From an uncultured Desulfobacter sp. (GTDB lineage: Bacteria > Desulfobacterota > Desulfobacteria > Desulfobacterales > Desulfobacteraceae), in NCBI RefSeq assembly GCF_963664415.1, contig NZ_OY761440.1, positions 62,001-126,000 of the forward strand: a DNA stretch of 64,000 nucleotides, read 5' to 3'. A program made the position numbers and the translations under genes. The notes under the pieces were generated by a model that was given only the letters and a program-made list of their open reading frames with translations, had not been told where the DNA came from and searched no databases. Positions 18,115-27,027 of the stretch are shown piece by piece; positions within the stretch are counted from its first letter, which is position 1; each line of letters opens with the position of its first letter.

Positions 18115-18147
18115 GACCCGGACGTGCAGTTTTCCCGCATCCGGTTC
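18115..18147 (-). ncRNA. Group II intron domain V
   Basis: On the minus strand these 33 nt read GAACCGGATGCGGGAAAA followed by CTGCACGTCCGGGTC. The lower stem CCGGA/TCCGG, GNRA-like loop region and position just before a domain VI-like hairpin match group II domain V. The catalytic AGC triad of the usual GAGCCGG reads AAC here and its pairing with the opposite strand is broken, arguing for loss of catalysis. Domain VI follows at about 18086-18110. Confidence 0.65.
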
Positions 18148-18165
18148 CTCGGTTATACTCGCTTT

Positions 18166-19692
18166 GGGCGCATTCCCATTTTCACGGTTATGCAGCTAAC
18201 AATGAGATATGTGAATTGGCCATTTGTTTCAGACAGTTCCATCGTCCCGATTTATAGTATGAGCGCAGCATGAGCATTTTCTCCGCATTTTCTTTATACC
18301 AAAAAATGCAGGGACCCTTGAGTCTCAAATTGACAACTCTTCGAATCGAACTTTCAATCGCACCACTGCCAATCGGCAAATTCAATGCCTTTACCGTTGG
18401 GAAAGCAAGACGGTGCCTATTACGTACAAAATAATCCCGTTCTGTCTTTATGGCTTTGCTGTTCCGGCCTCGACAAAGAGCCTGTACTTCTTGTACGACC
18501 GTTGCCGATTCACCTTTTAGCAAAAACCGTCGCTGTTTTGAGACCCAGGCTTTACGTTTTTTGGCTGACCAGTTTTTTCGTAATCCTGCAACCTTTCCCA
18601 GATGCTCTACTGCATGATAAAAATCAAGGAGTTCATGCACACTCTCCGGATTCAACCCCAGTGCCTTGATCAGACCAGGGACTCGATTCCATATCCAATG
18701 AGCCCCGTCCGCAACAAACAACACCTTGTCTGCTTTTTGGATGCAAAGAGACTTCAAATAGCCCTTCAGCAGCAGAAACAAGCCATCAGGCCCATTAAAA
18801 CCGCCATCAATAAATGGGGCAAAGCTTTTTTCCTGTTTCCCATGGGCATCGACGACATAAATAATCAACAGCTTGGGTTCTCTCCAGGCCCCATGATATC
18901 TGGTTCTTCCTTTGGCTGTCCGGGGACCTCGCTTTTTTTCCCGCAATCGAGTCCGGCCACCATCGGTGCTTATGACAACCCGACGACCTTGAAGGTTGTC
19001 CTCTTCATTTAAGGGGAGCAGACCCATTTGCTGTACCACCCGTGCTCGTTCTGCGTAGCGGTAGGCCAGTTTCCGGATCACCTTAACATCCAGGATAGTG
19101 CCATGATCACAAAGGACCTGACGTACTTCCTCAAATGAGCTCAGTAACGCGGACCAGGCGCTGACCATCGCCGCCAAGATTGGTGTACATCGATCATGAA
19201 TCCCGAGCAAAGCCAAAGCAGCATACAAGCCCTTATATCTTTTGCCATTTCGACGGTCACAGGCTCTTCGATAGTATCGAACATGGATTGGGATCGTGCA
19301 ACCTGAGCTGGTTTGAATTTGAACTGTCTCAAACCCTTCACTTTTCATTCGGCCAGGCCAGCTACGCACCAACTCTCTTTCTTGTTCGTTATGCTCCGGA
19401 GAGTTTATACTGGTTTGGACTTTTTTTTTTAGCATCAACGCGGCTAAACGATTGGTATAGCTTAAAATTTCTTGTTCAACCTGAATGAGTTCTTCCGGAC
19501 TGCGAATTAGCCGTTTCTCTTTGTCCAGCTGTTTCAATAATTCATATATTTCTTCTACCGTTTCGCAGGATTCAGCCTTTTTGAGTTTCATACTATTTTC
19601 TTCCTCATCAGTTGATAATCGAGGGGAAGCATAACTTCTTTTTGCTAAAGAGGATAGTCCGTTTTAAAAACCGGGAAAATGGGAATGCGCCC
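18166..19692 (-). mobile_element. ISKra4-like insertion sequence nested in the group II intron
   Basis: The 1527-bp element has perfect 18-bp terminal inverted repeats (gggcgcattcccattttc at 18166-18183 and its complement at 19675-19692). It is flanked by the 8-bp direct repeat CTCGCTTT at 18158-18165 and 19693-19700. It carries a single transposase gene. It inserted into the 3' part of a group II intron, after the maturase stop codon and before domain V. Complete ends and a perfect target duplication indicate a relatively young insertion. The family assignment rests on the transposase. Confidence 0.88.
18188..19591 (-). CDS. ISKra4-like DDE transposase
   Basis: This is a 467-residue transposase. 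Catalytic candidates are Asp in STDGGRTRLR (about 217), Asp in FVADGAHWIWNRV (about 294) and Glu in LPIGSGAIESSIRRVV (about 414), followed by NLRLKGPCIFW. The GSGxxES...RLKG pattern and the DFYHAVEHL motif are typical of ISKra4-type transposases. The frame is uninterrupted and fills the element, with only short terminal regions outside. Its stop lies 5 bp inside the left inverted repeat. It is apparently functional, unlike the intron around it. Confidence 0.85.
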   Translation of the reverse strand: MKLKKAESCETVEEIYELLKQLDKEKRLIRSPEELIQVEQEILSYTNRLAALMLKKKVQTSINSPEHNEQERELVRSWPGRMKSEGFETVQIQTSSGCTIPIHVRYYRRACDRRNGKRYKGLYAALALLGIHDRCTPILAAMVSAWSALLSSFEEVRQVLCDHGTILDVKVIRKLAYRYAERARVVQQMGLLPLNEEDNLQGRRVVISTDGGRTRLREKKRGPRTAKGRTRYHGAWREPKLLIIYVVDAHGKQEKSFAPFIDGGFNGPDGLFLLLKGYLKSLCIQKADKVLFVADGAHWIWNRVPGLIKALGLNPESVHELLDFYHAVEHLGKVAGLRKNWSAKKRKAWVSKQRRFLLKGESATVVQEVQALCRGRNSKAIKTERDYFVRNRHRLAFPTVKALNLPIGSGAIESSIRRVVNLRLKGPCIFWYKENAEKMLMLRSYYKSGRWNCLKQMANSHISLLAA

Positions 19693-19716
19693 CTCGCTTT
19701 CGTGTAAGACATCTGT

Positions 19717-21086
19717 TCATGTGAATACGCGATGTTGCCTGTTCACAATTCTCATCTTTGGTTTGGCAATACCCAAAAGGTCTATCGCTTTTGTGAAAAT
19801 CTTCAAGGTGAAGCTTTTACGCTTCCCTCCACGGCGATTCAGCCATTTGAAGGCACATGCTTCAGCCCAGCTATAAAAGCGCCATAATGCCGACAGGTTA
19901 CCTGGCACGTTATAATAGTTGTAATGTCCGCGCAACCGTCTATTGAGCGTTTTGATAAAGATTTCCCCTTTCAAATGGCGATTTGCCTTTATCCATTCCT
20001 TGATCCGCCTGAGGCACCTTGCAGCTTCTTGGGGGCTGTCCGTAGTTTAACTTTAATGGTTCCGTTTCTATCTTTTTCCCAGAAAGTTTCAAAGCCTAAA
20101 AAGCTTATCCGGACTCTCATGCCGGGATGAAAACGATTGAACCGGAGCATTGCTGTCTTCTCCGGTGCCACCTCAAGATTGAACTTGCCAAGTCTGCCCG
20201 GAAGCTCTCGGTAAAACCGCTCAGCTTCATCTTTATACTGAAAGGCGCAGATATAATCATCAGCATATCTCAGAATAAAGGCCTGACCTTTACAATTGAG
20301 CTTCACCTTTCTTTCGAACCATAGGTCAAGGCCAAAGTGAAGATAAATATTGGCCAATACGGGCGAAACTATACCGCCCTGGGGCGTCCCGGATTCAGGA
20401 TGAATCACCTTGCCGTCTCTGTCGAGAACCCCAGCTTTCAGCCATTTTCGAATCAGGTCCAAAAATGCTGTATCATCAATCCGTTCCCGGAGCATTCGCA
20501 TCAACCAGTCATGATCAATATTATCGAAAAAGCCTCTGATATCGGCCTCAACAATGTACCCGATCTTTCCAAACTGCAGGTTGAACTGCAAGTCCTCTAT
20601 TGCCTCCTTGGCACTGCGATTGGGTCTATATCCATAACTGGTGTCTATAGAGTCCGCTTCAAAAATTGATGACAGAATCTTGGCACAGGCCAGTTGCACA
20701 AGCCTGTCCTCAAGCACCGGTATTCCCAGTGGCCGTTCTTTCCCATTTTCTTTTGGAATGTAACATCGTTTCACCAGTTTGGCGCGATACCGCTTTTGTT
20801 TCAGTTTCTGAGCCAATGCCTGGATGTTGGCTTCCAGGTTTACCCCGTAAGCCTCAGCCATTACCTGGTCTACGCCGCTGGCAGCTTTCTTGTTCAAATC
20901 CTTCCAGCAGTCCATCAAGAAACGGTAGTTGATACATCTATATAGGTTTTGAAACCGGTGTTTCCCACAAACTTTTGCCTTAGTTGCTATTCCCCGCAGT
21001 GAGGTTTGCTCGTATTGCTCCAGCCCTACTTTGTCCGGTACGAGTTTCCTTTGCGAGCTACGTACTTCCGTCAGGTCCTTCCCCAT
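19717..21086 (-). pseudogene. Group II intron reverse transcriptase/maturase, frameshifted
   Basis: The intron-encoded protein has reverse transcriptase motifs in order: PKENGKERPLGIPVLEDRLVQ, EADIRGFFDNIDHDWL, SGTPQGGIVSPVLANIYL, and the catalytic YADD in ILRYADDYICAF. The frame then ends early near 19989 with KKLQGASGGSRNG. Shifting by one base near 20016-20025 gives LRRIKEWIKANRHLKGEIF and the maturase part IKTLNRRLRGHYNYYNVPG to 19717, so the protein was once continuous. This break is not at a homopolymer. The start is taken at the ATG at 21086 because the frame upstream is intron RNA. No HNH endonuclease domain is seen. Confidence 0.8.
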
Positions 21087-21881
21087 GTAGTGGGCTTTCC
21101 CCACCTCCGAGTAATATGCCTGATAAGACACCCCATTGGCATGTAGAGGGCCGTCGGTATCCCGATTTCCCTCCCACCTGAAGCTTACATCCAACATTTC
21201 ACTGGTGTAGTGTACCATAATCTCCTGGAACCTTTGGGGCTTCCCGAGTTCTACAGCGCATCTTTTCTTGCATGCCACGGCCTGTGGACTCCGGCGGACC
21301 TCCACATCCTCGCCAATAACGGATGCTTCTGTGTTGCCTTCGGCGACCGTTAAAACCCTCGGCGTCCGCGGGTTGCTCTCTCGAAGCTGTACCAGCACTT
21401 CAGGGTACACGATCACCCCTGCGGCCTACAAGATTCTCTGCCTACGCTTAGCCCATCTTGTTCGATACCCTTGTTATTGTTCTTTACTGTTGGGTGAGTC
21501 CATCTGCGCTTGTGTACGGGAGTCCCGGGCGCAGCTCGTTTCCAGCCAGGTTTCCCCAGCGTCCTAACTTACAATAGCCGGTGTATCTCCGCCATGGGTC
21601 CAAGGCTCGATACGGGTGGGTGGCTAACCCTTGCTGGAACCCATTACTGGATTCCACCCGACAGGGACTTTCACCCTGCAAGATACGCCGAGCTTTGCTC
21701 GGCGCGATAACGCTGAGCTAATGTCCGGATAATCACCATTTTCCCCAACCAACAATTGATTGCCCGCACTTGAGGCAAAAGCATTATTAGTTGAAGATAA
21801 TAAAACAGCGCCTAACCCTACAGTTGCAGCATTTTTGAAAAACTGCCTCTTATTTTTATTCATTTCTCTCCATTGTCTCTT

Positions 21882-22661
21882 TTATATCAAAAATCTGCTG
21901 AATTCTGTTTTTCCAAAAAACGAAGCAAATTCTTCATAATTCTCAATAAGTTGCTGAATGTTATCCGTATTAATTTTTTTGTATTCCGGAACTGAGCATT
22001 CAAATGGGTCCAGATTTAAAAATGAAAAGATAGCTTGGGCTTCTTTGTTCATATTTTCTACAAAATCTTCATAAAAAATTTCAATATACTCTTTTTGGGG
22101 GTAGCATTGTTGATTTTTTTTTATATTTGCCTGTATGTTTTTGATCTCATTTATGGTTTTCTCAGGGTGTAAATGAATAGCAACATTTTCAATTTTCTCG
22201 GCGCCGGTTGAATGATATAGTTTCCTTTTCATTGCTGTTTTCCGGGAAAGAATCATCTTCAGTGTATTTCTCCGTATGAGATGAATAATCTTTACTTTGT
22301 TCCCTATAATCCACTGAGTTATCGAACTGTTTATTTGATCATACATTAATTTAAAGCCTACGGCCCGGGCAGGCAAATCTGCTGAAAAATACGCGTTTAA
22401 AAATTGTTCCACAGAGGTATTCCGATTGAATAGATGATTGATTTTATTTCCAACACTAGCATTTTTAAAGGCCTTGTAACTATTATCCTTCTTGCTTTTT
22501 TTCATAAAAAGCTCCCCGCGAGCACTTATTGAGGGATGCTGATTCAGATAATGATAAAACATTGTTGAGCCGGTTCTTTGAGTAGTTAAAATGATAAAAC
22601 GCGTTTTTGTTGCACCCATAGTTAAATGTCCCATTTCCATTAAAAAAAATCTATGTAGCAT
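21882..22661 (-). CDS. Sulfotransferase (Stf0/sulfotransferase-3-like)
   Basis: This 259-residue protein has an N-terminal PAPS-binding loop FIILTTQRTGSTMFYHYL (about 23-40) and IIHLIRRNTLKMILSR (about 125-140) corresponding to the 3'-phosphate motif. This spacing resembles the Stf0/Sulfotransfer_3 groups. There is no signal peptide. A later ATG at about residue 8 or 16 is an alternative start. It is the fourth sulfotransferase of the locus, 18 bp upstream of the disrupted beta-helix gene. Substrate unknown; a sugar of the exopolysaccharide is likely from context. Confidence 0.82.
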   Translation of the reverse strand: MLHRFFLMEMGHLTMGATKTRFIILTTQRTGSTMFYHYLNQHPSISARGELFMKKSKKDNSYKAFKNASVGNKINHLFNRNTSVEQFLNAYFSADLPARAVGFKLMYDQINSSITQWIIGNKVKIIHLIRRNTLKMILSRKTAMKRKLYHSTGAEKIENVAIHLHPEKTINEIKNIQANIKKNQQCYPQKEYIEIFYEDFVENMNKEAQAIFSFLNLDPFECSVPEYKKINTDNIQQLIENYEEFASFFGKTEFSRFLI

Positions 22662-22836
22662 CCTTTTTTTGATATCAAAATGAGCAATTTAAAAATCTAT
22701 CAAAATGTATCAAAACGTATCTCTTTGCCTGCGGTTTGTCCAAAGACAACCTCATCATCCTTCACGCCTGCCGGAAGTAATTTCGCTTTAGATTTTGGCA
22801 AATACCACAACAGTCTCAAATGCGATTAAACGTTCC

Positions 22837-23832
22837 TTACCCTATAAACCAACCATAGGTAGATCGGATACCCTGGTCCAAGGGGATTGACGCAGACCAG
22901 CCAAGTTCTTTTAAGCGAGAGACATCAAGAAGTTTTCTGGGGGTGCCGTCGGGTTTGGATGAATCAAACACCAGGTCTCCCTGGAATCCAACCTCCTTTT
23001 TTATGGTCAGGGCAAGTTCTTTTATGGTGCAGTCTGTTCCGGTCCCTACATTGACAAAACAAGGAGAAGGATAACTGGTGAGATGGCGGTCTACAGTACT
23101 GTCCGGCAAAGACATAATAGAGACAGAGGCATCGGCCATGTCATCTACGTGCAGAAACTCCCGCATTGGAGCCCCTGTTCCCCAAATCGTTACGATTGGG
23201 GCGCCGGCTTGCTTTGCTTCGTGAAACTTACGGATCAGGGCAGGAAGCACATGGGAGGTTTCAAGATTAAAATTATCGTTTGGGCCGTAAAGGTTGGTGG
23301 GCATGACTGCCATGAACCGGGTGCCGTACTGACGGTTGTAAGATTCGCACATCTTAATGCCGGCAATTTTAGCAATGGCATAGGGTTCATTCGTAGGCTC
23401 CAGTATTCCTGTAAGCAGATGTTCCTCTTTCATGGGCTGGGGTGCATTTTTGGGATAAATGCATGAGGAGCCCAGAAAGAGCAATCTTTCTACTTTATGG
23501 ACATAAGCCGAGTGAATTATGTTGGTCTGGATGGCCAGGTTGTCATGGATAAATTGAGCCGGGTAAGTGTTGTTGGCATGAATGCCGCCAACCCTGGCGG
23601 CTGCCAGAAACACATGGGCGGGTTTTTCTATTTCAAACAATTCATTCACGGTTGCCTGGTTTGTCAAATCGGCTTTCAGGTGTTGGATCGGCATATTTTT
23701 TTGTTCTTCAAGAATTGAAGCGTGATATGTACCGACAAGATTACTGAATCCTTTGTTAATCAGGTTCCTTATAATGGCGGAGCCCACCATACCGGAAGCA
23801 CCGGCTATGAGAATTTTATCTGTTTTATTCAT
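22837..23832 (-). CDS. fcl: GDP-L-fucose synthase
   Basis: This extended short-chain dehydrogenase/reductase converts GDP-4-keto-6-deoxy-D-mannose to GDP-L-fucose by epimerisation and NADPH reduction. It has the nucleotide-binding GASGMVGSAI near the start, the catalytic Tyr-x3-Lys in NEPYAIAKIAG, and PTNLYGPNDNF, as in WcaG/Fcl. The start at 23832 (MNKTDKILIAG) is chosen because it begins directly before the Rossmann fold and overlaps the gmd stop by 8 bp; an in-frame upstream start at 23892 lies deep inside gmd. The length of 331 residues is normal for the family. Confidence 0.93.
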   Translation of the reverse strand: MNKTDKILIAGASGMVGSAIIRNLINKGFSNLVGTYHASILEEQKNMPIQHLKADLTNQATVNELFEIEKPAHVFLAAARVGGIHANNTYPAQFIHDNLAIQTNIIHSAYVHKVERLLFLGSSCIYPKNAPQPMKEEHLLTGILEPTNEPYAIAKIAGIKMCESYNRQYGTRFMAVMPTNLYGPNDNFNLETSHVLPALIRKFHEAKQAGAPIVTIWGTGAPMREFLHVDDMADASVSIMSLPDSTVDRHLTSYPSPCFVNVGTGTDCTIKELALTIKKEVGFQGDLVFDSSKPDGTPRKLLDVSRLKELGWSASIPLDQGIRSTYGWFIG

Positions 23833-24910
23833 TTTGATTAAACACCTTGAAGCCGGCACGCCTGCATAATTCGTCCCGTTTGGCTTCTTCAAGATCGGCT
23901 AAGGTCATTTCCCTGACCAGTTCTTTAAAGCTGATTTTCGGTTCCCAGCCCAGATTTTGTTTGGCTTTTGCAGGATCTCCCAAAAGGGTTTCCACTTCGG
24001 TAGGACGAAAGTACCTGGGATCTACAGCTACGATGGTTTTACCGTTGGCCGGATTGATGCCTTTTTCATCAACACCTTCGCCCTGCCATTCGATGGCCAT
24101 GCCCAGTTCCCTGGCTGATGATTCCACGAATTCCCGGACCGAATGCTGCTCGCCTGTGGCAATGACATAATCATCAGGAACCTCCTGCTGAAGCATCAGC
24201 CATTGCATCTCAACGTAGTCTTTTGCATGGCCCCAGTCCCTGAGAGCATTCATGTTGCCCAGGTAAAGGCAATCCTGCATGCCTAAATGGATTCGGCACA
24301 GGGCCCGGGTAATTTTCCGCGTCACAAAAGTTTCCCCGCGGATAGGCGATTCATGGTTAAAAAGGATACCGTTGCAGGCGTATATGTTATAGGCTTCCCT
24401 GTAATTCACCGTGATCCAGTAGGCGTAAAGCTTAGCACAGGCGTATGGGGATCTGGGATAAAATGGTGTTTGTTCTGTCTGGGGAACTTCCTGGACTTTG
24501 CCGAATAGTTCGGATGTGGAGGCCTGGTAAAACCGGGTTTTGTTTTCCAGCCCCAACAAACGGATGCCTTCGAGCAGGCGCATTGTGCCAAGGGCATCTG
24601 CGTCTGCGGTGTATTCAGGAGATTCAAATGAAACCTGCACATGGCTTTGTGCAGCCAGGTTATAGACTTCGTCCGGCTGGACCAGCTGGAGGATGCGGAT
24701 TAGATTTGAAGCATCGGTGAGGTCTCCGTAATGAAGGATCAATTTGCGATTGTCCGTGTGAGGATCCTCGTAGAGATGATCGATACGATCGGTGTTAAAC
24801 AAAGAAGCCCGGCGTTTGATGCCATGAACTTCATACCCTTTGCCAAGGAGGAACTGCGCAAGATAAGCGCCGTCCTGGCCTGTGATACCGGTAATGAGTG
24901 CTTTTTTCAT
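23825..24910 (-). CDS. gmd: GDP-mannose 4,6-dehydratase
   Basis: The 361-residue SDR enzyme converts GDP-D-mannose to GDP-4-keto-6-deoxy-D-mannose. It has an N-terminal GITGQDGAYLAQFLL, followed by GIKRRAS and NLAAQSHVQVSF, the catalytic YACAKLYAYWI (Tyr-x3-Lys) and the Gmd-specific NHESPIRGETFVTRKITRA. Together with the overlapping fcl it makes GDP-L-fucose, or other GDP-6-deoxyhexoses, for the polysaccharide. It appears to be the first gene of a transcription unit; the 785 bp upstream are non-coding. Very similar to well-characterised Gmd proteins. Confidence 0.95.
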   Translation of the reverse strand: MKKALITGITGQDGAYLAQFLLGKGYEVHGIKRRASLFNTDRIDHLYEDPHTDNRKLILHYGDLTDASNLIRILQLVQPDEVYNLAAQSHVQVSFESPEYTADADALGTMRLLEGIRLLGLENKTRFYQASTSELFGKVQEVPQTEQTPFYPRSPYACAKLYAYWITVNYREAYNIYACNGILFNHESPIRGETFVTRKITRALCRIHLGMQDCLYLGNMNALRDWGHAKDYVEMQWLMLQQEVPDDYVIATGEQHSVREFVESSARELGMAIEWQGEGVDEKGINPANGKTIVAVDPRYFRPTEVETLLGDPAKAKQNLGWEPKISFKELVREMTLADLEEAKRDELCRRAGFKVFNQNE

Positions 24911-25695
24911 GTTTATTTTTATCTTTTTAGATGAGAATACTTTTCAGCACGCGGCACTGAGAAACTCCGTGTTTCTCTGTACGCTCTGAGGTTAAATATA
25001 ACGAGAGGGGCAAGCCCTTCATTTCAACTCTTCCGGGTATGGAAAAACAGTTTAGTTCCTTCGGAATTTTTGTTTGTAAAATCACAAAGAACGCAAAAGT
25101 TCAACTTTCACCAAGCTACACAAAGGTTGGTTCAGCAGGACTTTTACAGTGATGGGGGTGGAGGTGGGGGTAGTGTCGGGTGGTGCAGATATGTTACAAA
25201 TTTTATTTTTTATCTATCAGGCTTTAGGGGGTACAGGAAAGTTCGATATCTTCATTGTTCAATATTTCTCTATTAAGATGTTATTCCTTTAAGGGCAGAT
25301 AGGTCATTGCATCAAAAGAGATGTTTTTATCAAGAAAGGGATATAGCTCCGCCCCTTTGGTTACATTATGTCATGAACCCAAAAACAGATTGGCGTCACA
25401 ATTATAAAGCCTGTAAGTTCTACCATGCAGGCGAGTATTCTGGCAACAAATATGCCATATAGTCATTTTTGTAAAGCCGTTTTTGTTTAGTTTTTCGTTA
25501 CAAAATTTTTAAACAAATCTTACAAAAGACAGACCCTGTTTCAGAGCCATAGAACAAAAAAAATGAAATCCCCCCATGATTTTACTATATTTGTCCACAT
25601 ATTGATTTTATATCGAATTATTTATACAAAGCATGGAAACTTACGATCCTATTCTGGAAGACAATTAATCATAACAGGCTTTAAAAAGGTCATGC
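24911..25695. other. Large intergenic region between divergent gmd and asparaginase-like genes
   Basis: No coding frame here resembles a protein. The region is AT-rich in its right half and contains a G-rich stretch at 25150-25185. It should contain the divergent promoters for gmd-fcl and the gene at 25696. I could not identify a JUMPstart/ops element, a clear sigma-70 pair or a terminator. Confidence 0.5.
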
Positions 25696-26190
25696 ATGGA
25701 CACAATTTCGATTATTGCTACCGGTGGAACTATTGATAAAATTTATTTTGATGCAAAAAGTGAATATGAGGTCGGGCCTCCCAACGCCATTCAGGTGCTT
25801 GATCAATTCAATCTGCAAGTCCCTTACACCATTACGTCACTTATGAGGAAAGACAGCCTTGATTTAACCGATGAGGACAGGGAGCGTATCGCCCAAACGG
25901 TTGCAGCAGACCCCTGCAGGAAAATTATCATCACCCACGGCACAGATACCATGCCGGAGACGGCCAGGCACATCATTGGCCATGGCGGTGCAAAGGATAA
26001 AATTGTTGTGCTCACAGGCGCGCTTCTTCCTGCCATGTTTAATGCCACGGACGCGGTTTTCAATTTAGGCTGTGCTCTAGGTGCTGTTCAAAAGGCCAAC
26101 CCTGGTGTTTACATTGCCATGAACGGAAAAATATTCATGGGGGGAAAGGTCGTTAAAAATAGAAAATTAGGTAAATTTGAAGAGCGTTGA
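25696..26190 (+). CDS. Short asparaginase-domain protein
   Basis: The 164 residues match only the N-terminal domain of L-asparaginase I/II. They contain the first catalytic-Thr motif IIATGGTIDK (about 6-15) and the second, ITHGTDTMPETA (about 80-91). Canonical asparaginases have about 330 residues with a C-terminal domain that completes the active-site dimer, and that half is absent here. Short single-domain relatives exist in proteobacteria with unproven function. There is no signal peptide, so it is cytoplasmic. It is followed after 42 bp by a hydrolase on the same strand with its own AAGGAG site. Confidence 0.8.
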   Translation: MDTISIIATGGTIDKIYFDAKSEYEVGPPNAIQVLDQFNLQVPYTITSLMRKDSLDLTDEDRERIAQTVAADPCRKIIITHGTDTMPETARHIIGHGGAKDKIVVLTGALLPAMFNATDAVFNLGCALGAVQKANPGVYIAMNGKIFMGGKVVKNRKLGKFEER

Positions 26191-26232
26191 AGGCCATCCC
26201 CCCAAAAAAAAAAGAAAAACAAGGAGAATCTA

Positions 26233-27018
26233 ATGGAAGACAATCAAGCCAATCCATACGCTGTCCTGGACCAGCCCCAGGTGCTTCAATATCTGTTCCA
26301 TCCGCGGCGCGACGTTCCGGAAAAGTCCGTTTCCGACAAGGAATATTTTATTCCCGTTGACCAGAATATTGAAATCGGGGCAACCTTTCACTTGGCAGAC
26401 CCCTCATTTTCCAACATTCTTTTCTTTCACGGCAATGGCGAGATCGTATCCGACTATGATGATCTTGGGCCCGTTTTTAATCAACAGGGTATCAATTTTA
26501 TAGTGGTCGACTACCGGGGATACGGCAAATCTTCAGGCTCACCCACAGTCTCTTCAATGCTGCTGGATTGCCATAAAATTTTGGATTTCGTCATTAAGGA
26601 ACTTAAAAATCGTGCTTTTACAGGTTCCCTGACGGTTATGGGCCGATCCCTTGGCAGTGCATCGGCTCTGGAGCTGGCAGCCAATCGTCAAGACAGTATT
26701 GACAGGCTGGTCATCGAAAGTGGATTTGCCCATGCGGCCCCACTGTTGAAGACCCTCGGGCTTGATCCCGGCAAAATTGGTTTTCAGGAAACTCAAGGGT
26801 TCGGCAATGCCAATAAAATACAGCACTGGCACAAGCCCCTTTTAATTATCCATGCCCAGTTTGACCACATTATAGACTTTTCACAAAGCCACGATCTTTA
26901 CAATCTTTGCCCTTGCGCAGACAAAAATCTTTTAATGATCCCCGGCGCCAATCACAACGATATTTTTATCAAGGGGTTTGATCAGTATATGTACAGCCTG
27001 AAAATGTTTCTCACTTAG
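26233..27018 (+). CDS. Alpha/beta-hydrolase
   Basis: This 261-residue protein has an alpha/beta-hydrolase fold: the oxyanion region FFHGNGEI near 64, the nucleophile elbow MGRSLGSAS with Ser at about 139, a candidate Asp in QFDHIIDF near 212, and His in GANHNDIF near 239. VDYRGYGKSSGSP near 93 resembles the BEM46/Abhd13 group. No signal peptide. The ribosome-binding site is AAGGAG 7 bp upstream of the ATG. Substrate unknown; an esterase or peptidase role is possible. It probably shares a transcript with the asparaginase-like gene. Confidence 0.85.
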   Translation: MEDNQANPYAVLDQPQVLQYLFHPRRDVPEKSVSDKEYFIPVDQNIEIGATFHLADPSFSNILFFHGNGEIVSDYDDLGPVFNQQGINFIVVDYRGYGKSSGSPTVSSMLLDCHKILDFVIKELKNRAFTGSLTVMGRSLGSASALELAANRQDSIDRLVIESGFAHAAPLLKTLGLDPGKIGFQETQGFGNANKIQHWHKPLLIIHAQFDHIIDFSQSHDLYNLCPCADKNLLMIPGANHNDIFIKGFDQYMYSLKMFLT

Positions 27019-27027
27019 GCAATTGTT

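Larger units (their letters stand above)
18081..21711 (-). mobile_element. Group II intron, degenerate and interrupted by an insertion sequence
   Basis: Boundaries were set by restoring the beta-helix frame and by GT...AC ends. On the minus strand it starts near GTTATCGCGCCGAGC, followed by a stem-loop and the typical GGGTGAAAGTCCC segment, and ends in a domain V/VI structure and CCTAC. Without the nested element it would be about 2.1 kb, normal for bacterial group II introns. It encodes a reverse transcriptase/maturase in its loop. Signs of decay are a frameshift in that protein, an atypical 5' end, a domain V that departs from consensus, and an insertion sequence between the maturase and domain V. 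It is probably unable to splice. Confidence 0.8.
16882..21863 (-). pseudogene. Secreted parallel beta-helix protein, split by an intron and frameshifted
   Basis: The 5' exon (21712-21863) encodes a Tat-like signal (KRQFFKNAATVGLGAVLLSS) followed by GNQLLVGENGDYPDISSA. The 3' exon starts at 18080; joined, the frame runs on as ARDAIENNSEYNPYQI and then VLPGTYGG. This is the usual start of secreted right-handed beta-helix (pectate-lyase-like) proteins. The 3' exon also changes frame at a run of six Gs (17456-17461); five would restore it. The reconstructed protein is about 450 residues with repeated short beta strands and no recognisable catalytic site. It probably acted on or bound the polysaccharide. 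It lies between two sulfotransferase genes, and its ATG has a good GGAGAG site. With the intron's defects it is unlikely to be expressed whole. Confidence 0.78.

Noticed and set aside
25070..25276. Plus-strand 68-codon frame upstream of the asparaginase-like gene, with a run of glycines
   Set aside because: Composition is driven by a G-rich DNA stretch, no ribosome-binding site, no similarity to any family.
24911..25695. Searched for a JUMPstart/ops element upstream of the gmd-fcl genes
   Set aside because: No GGCGGTAGC-type sequence was found on either strand.
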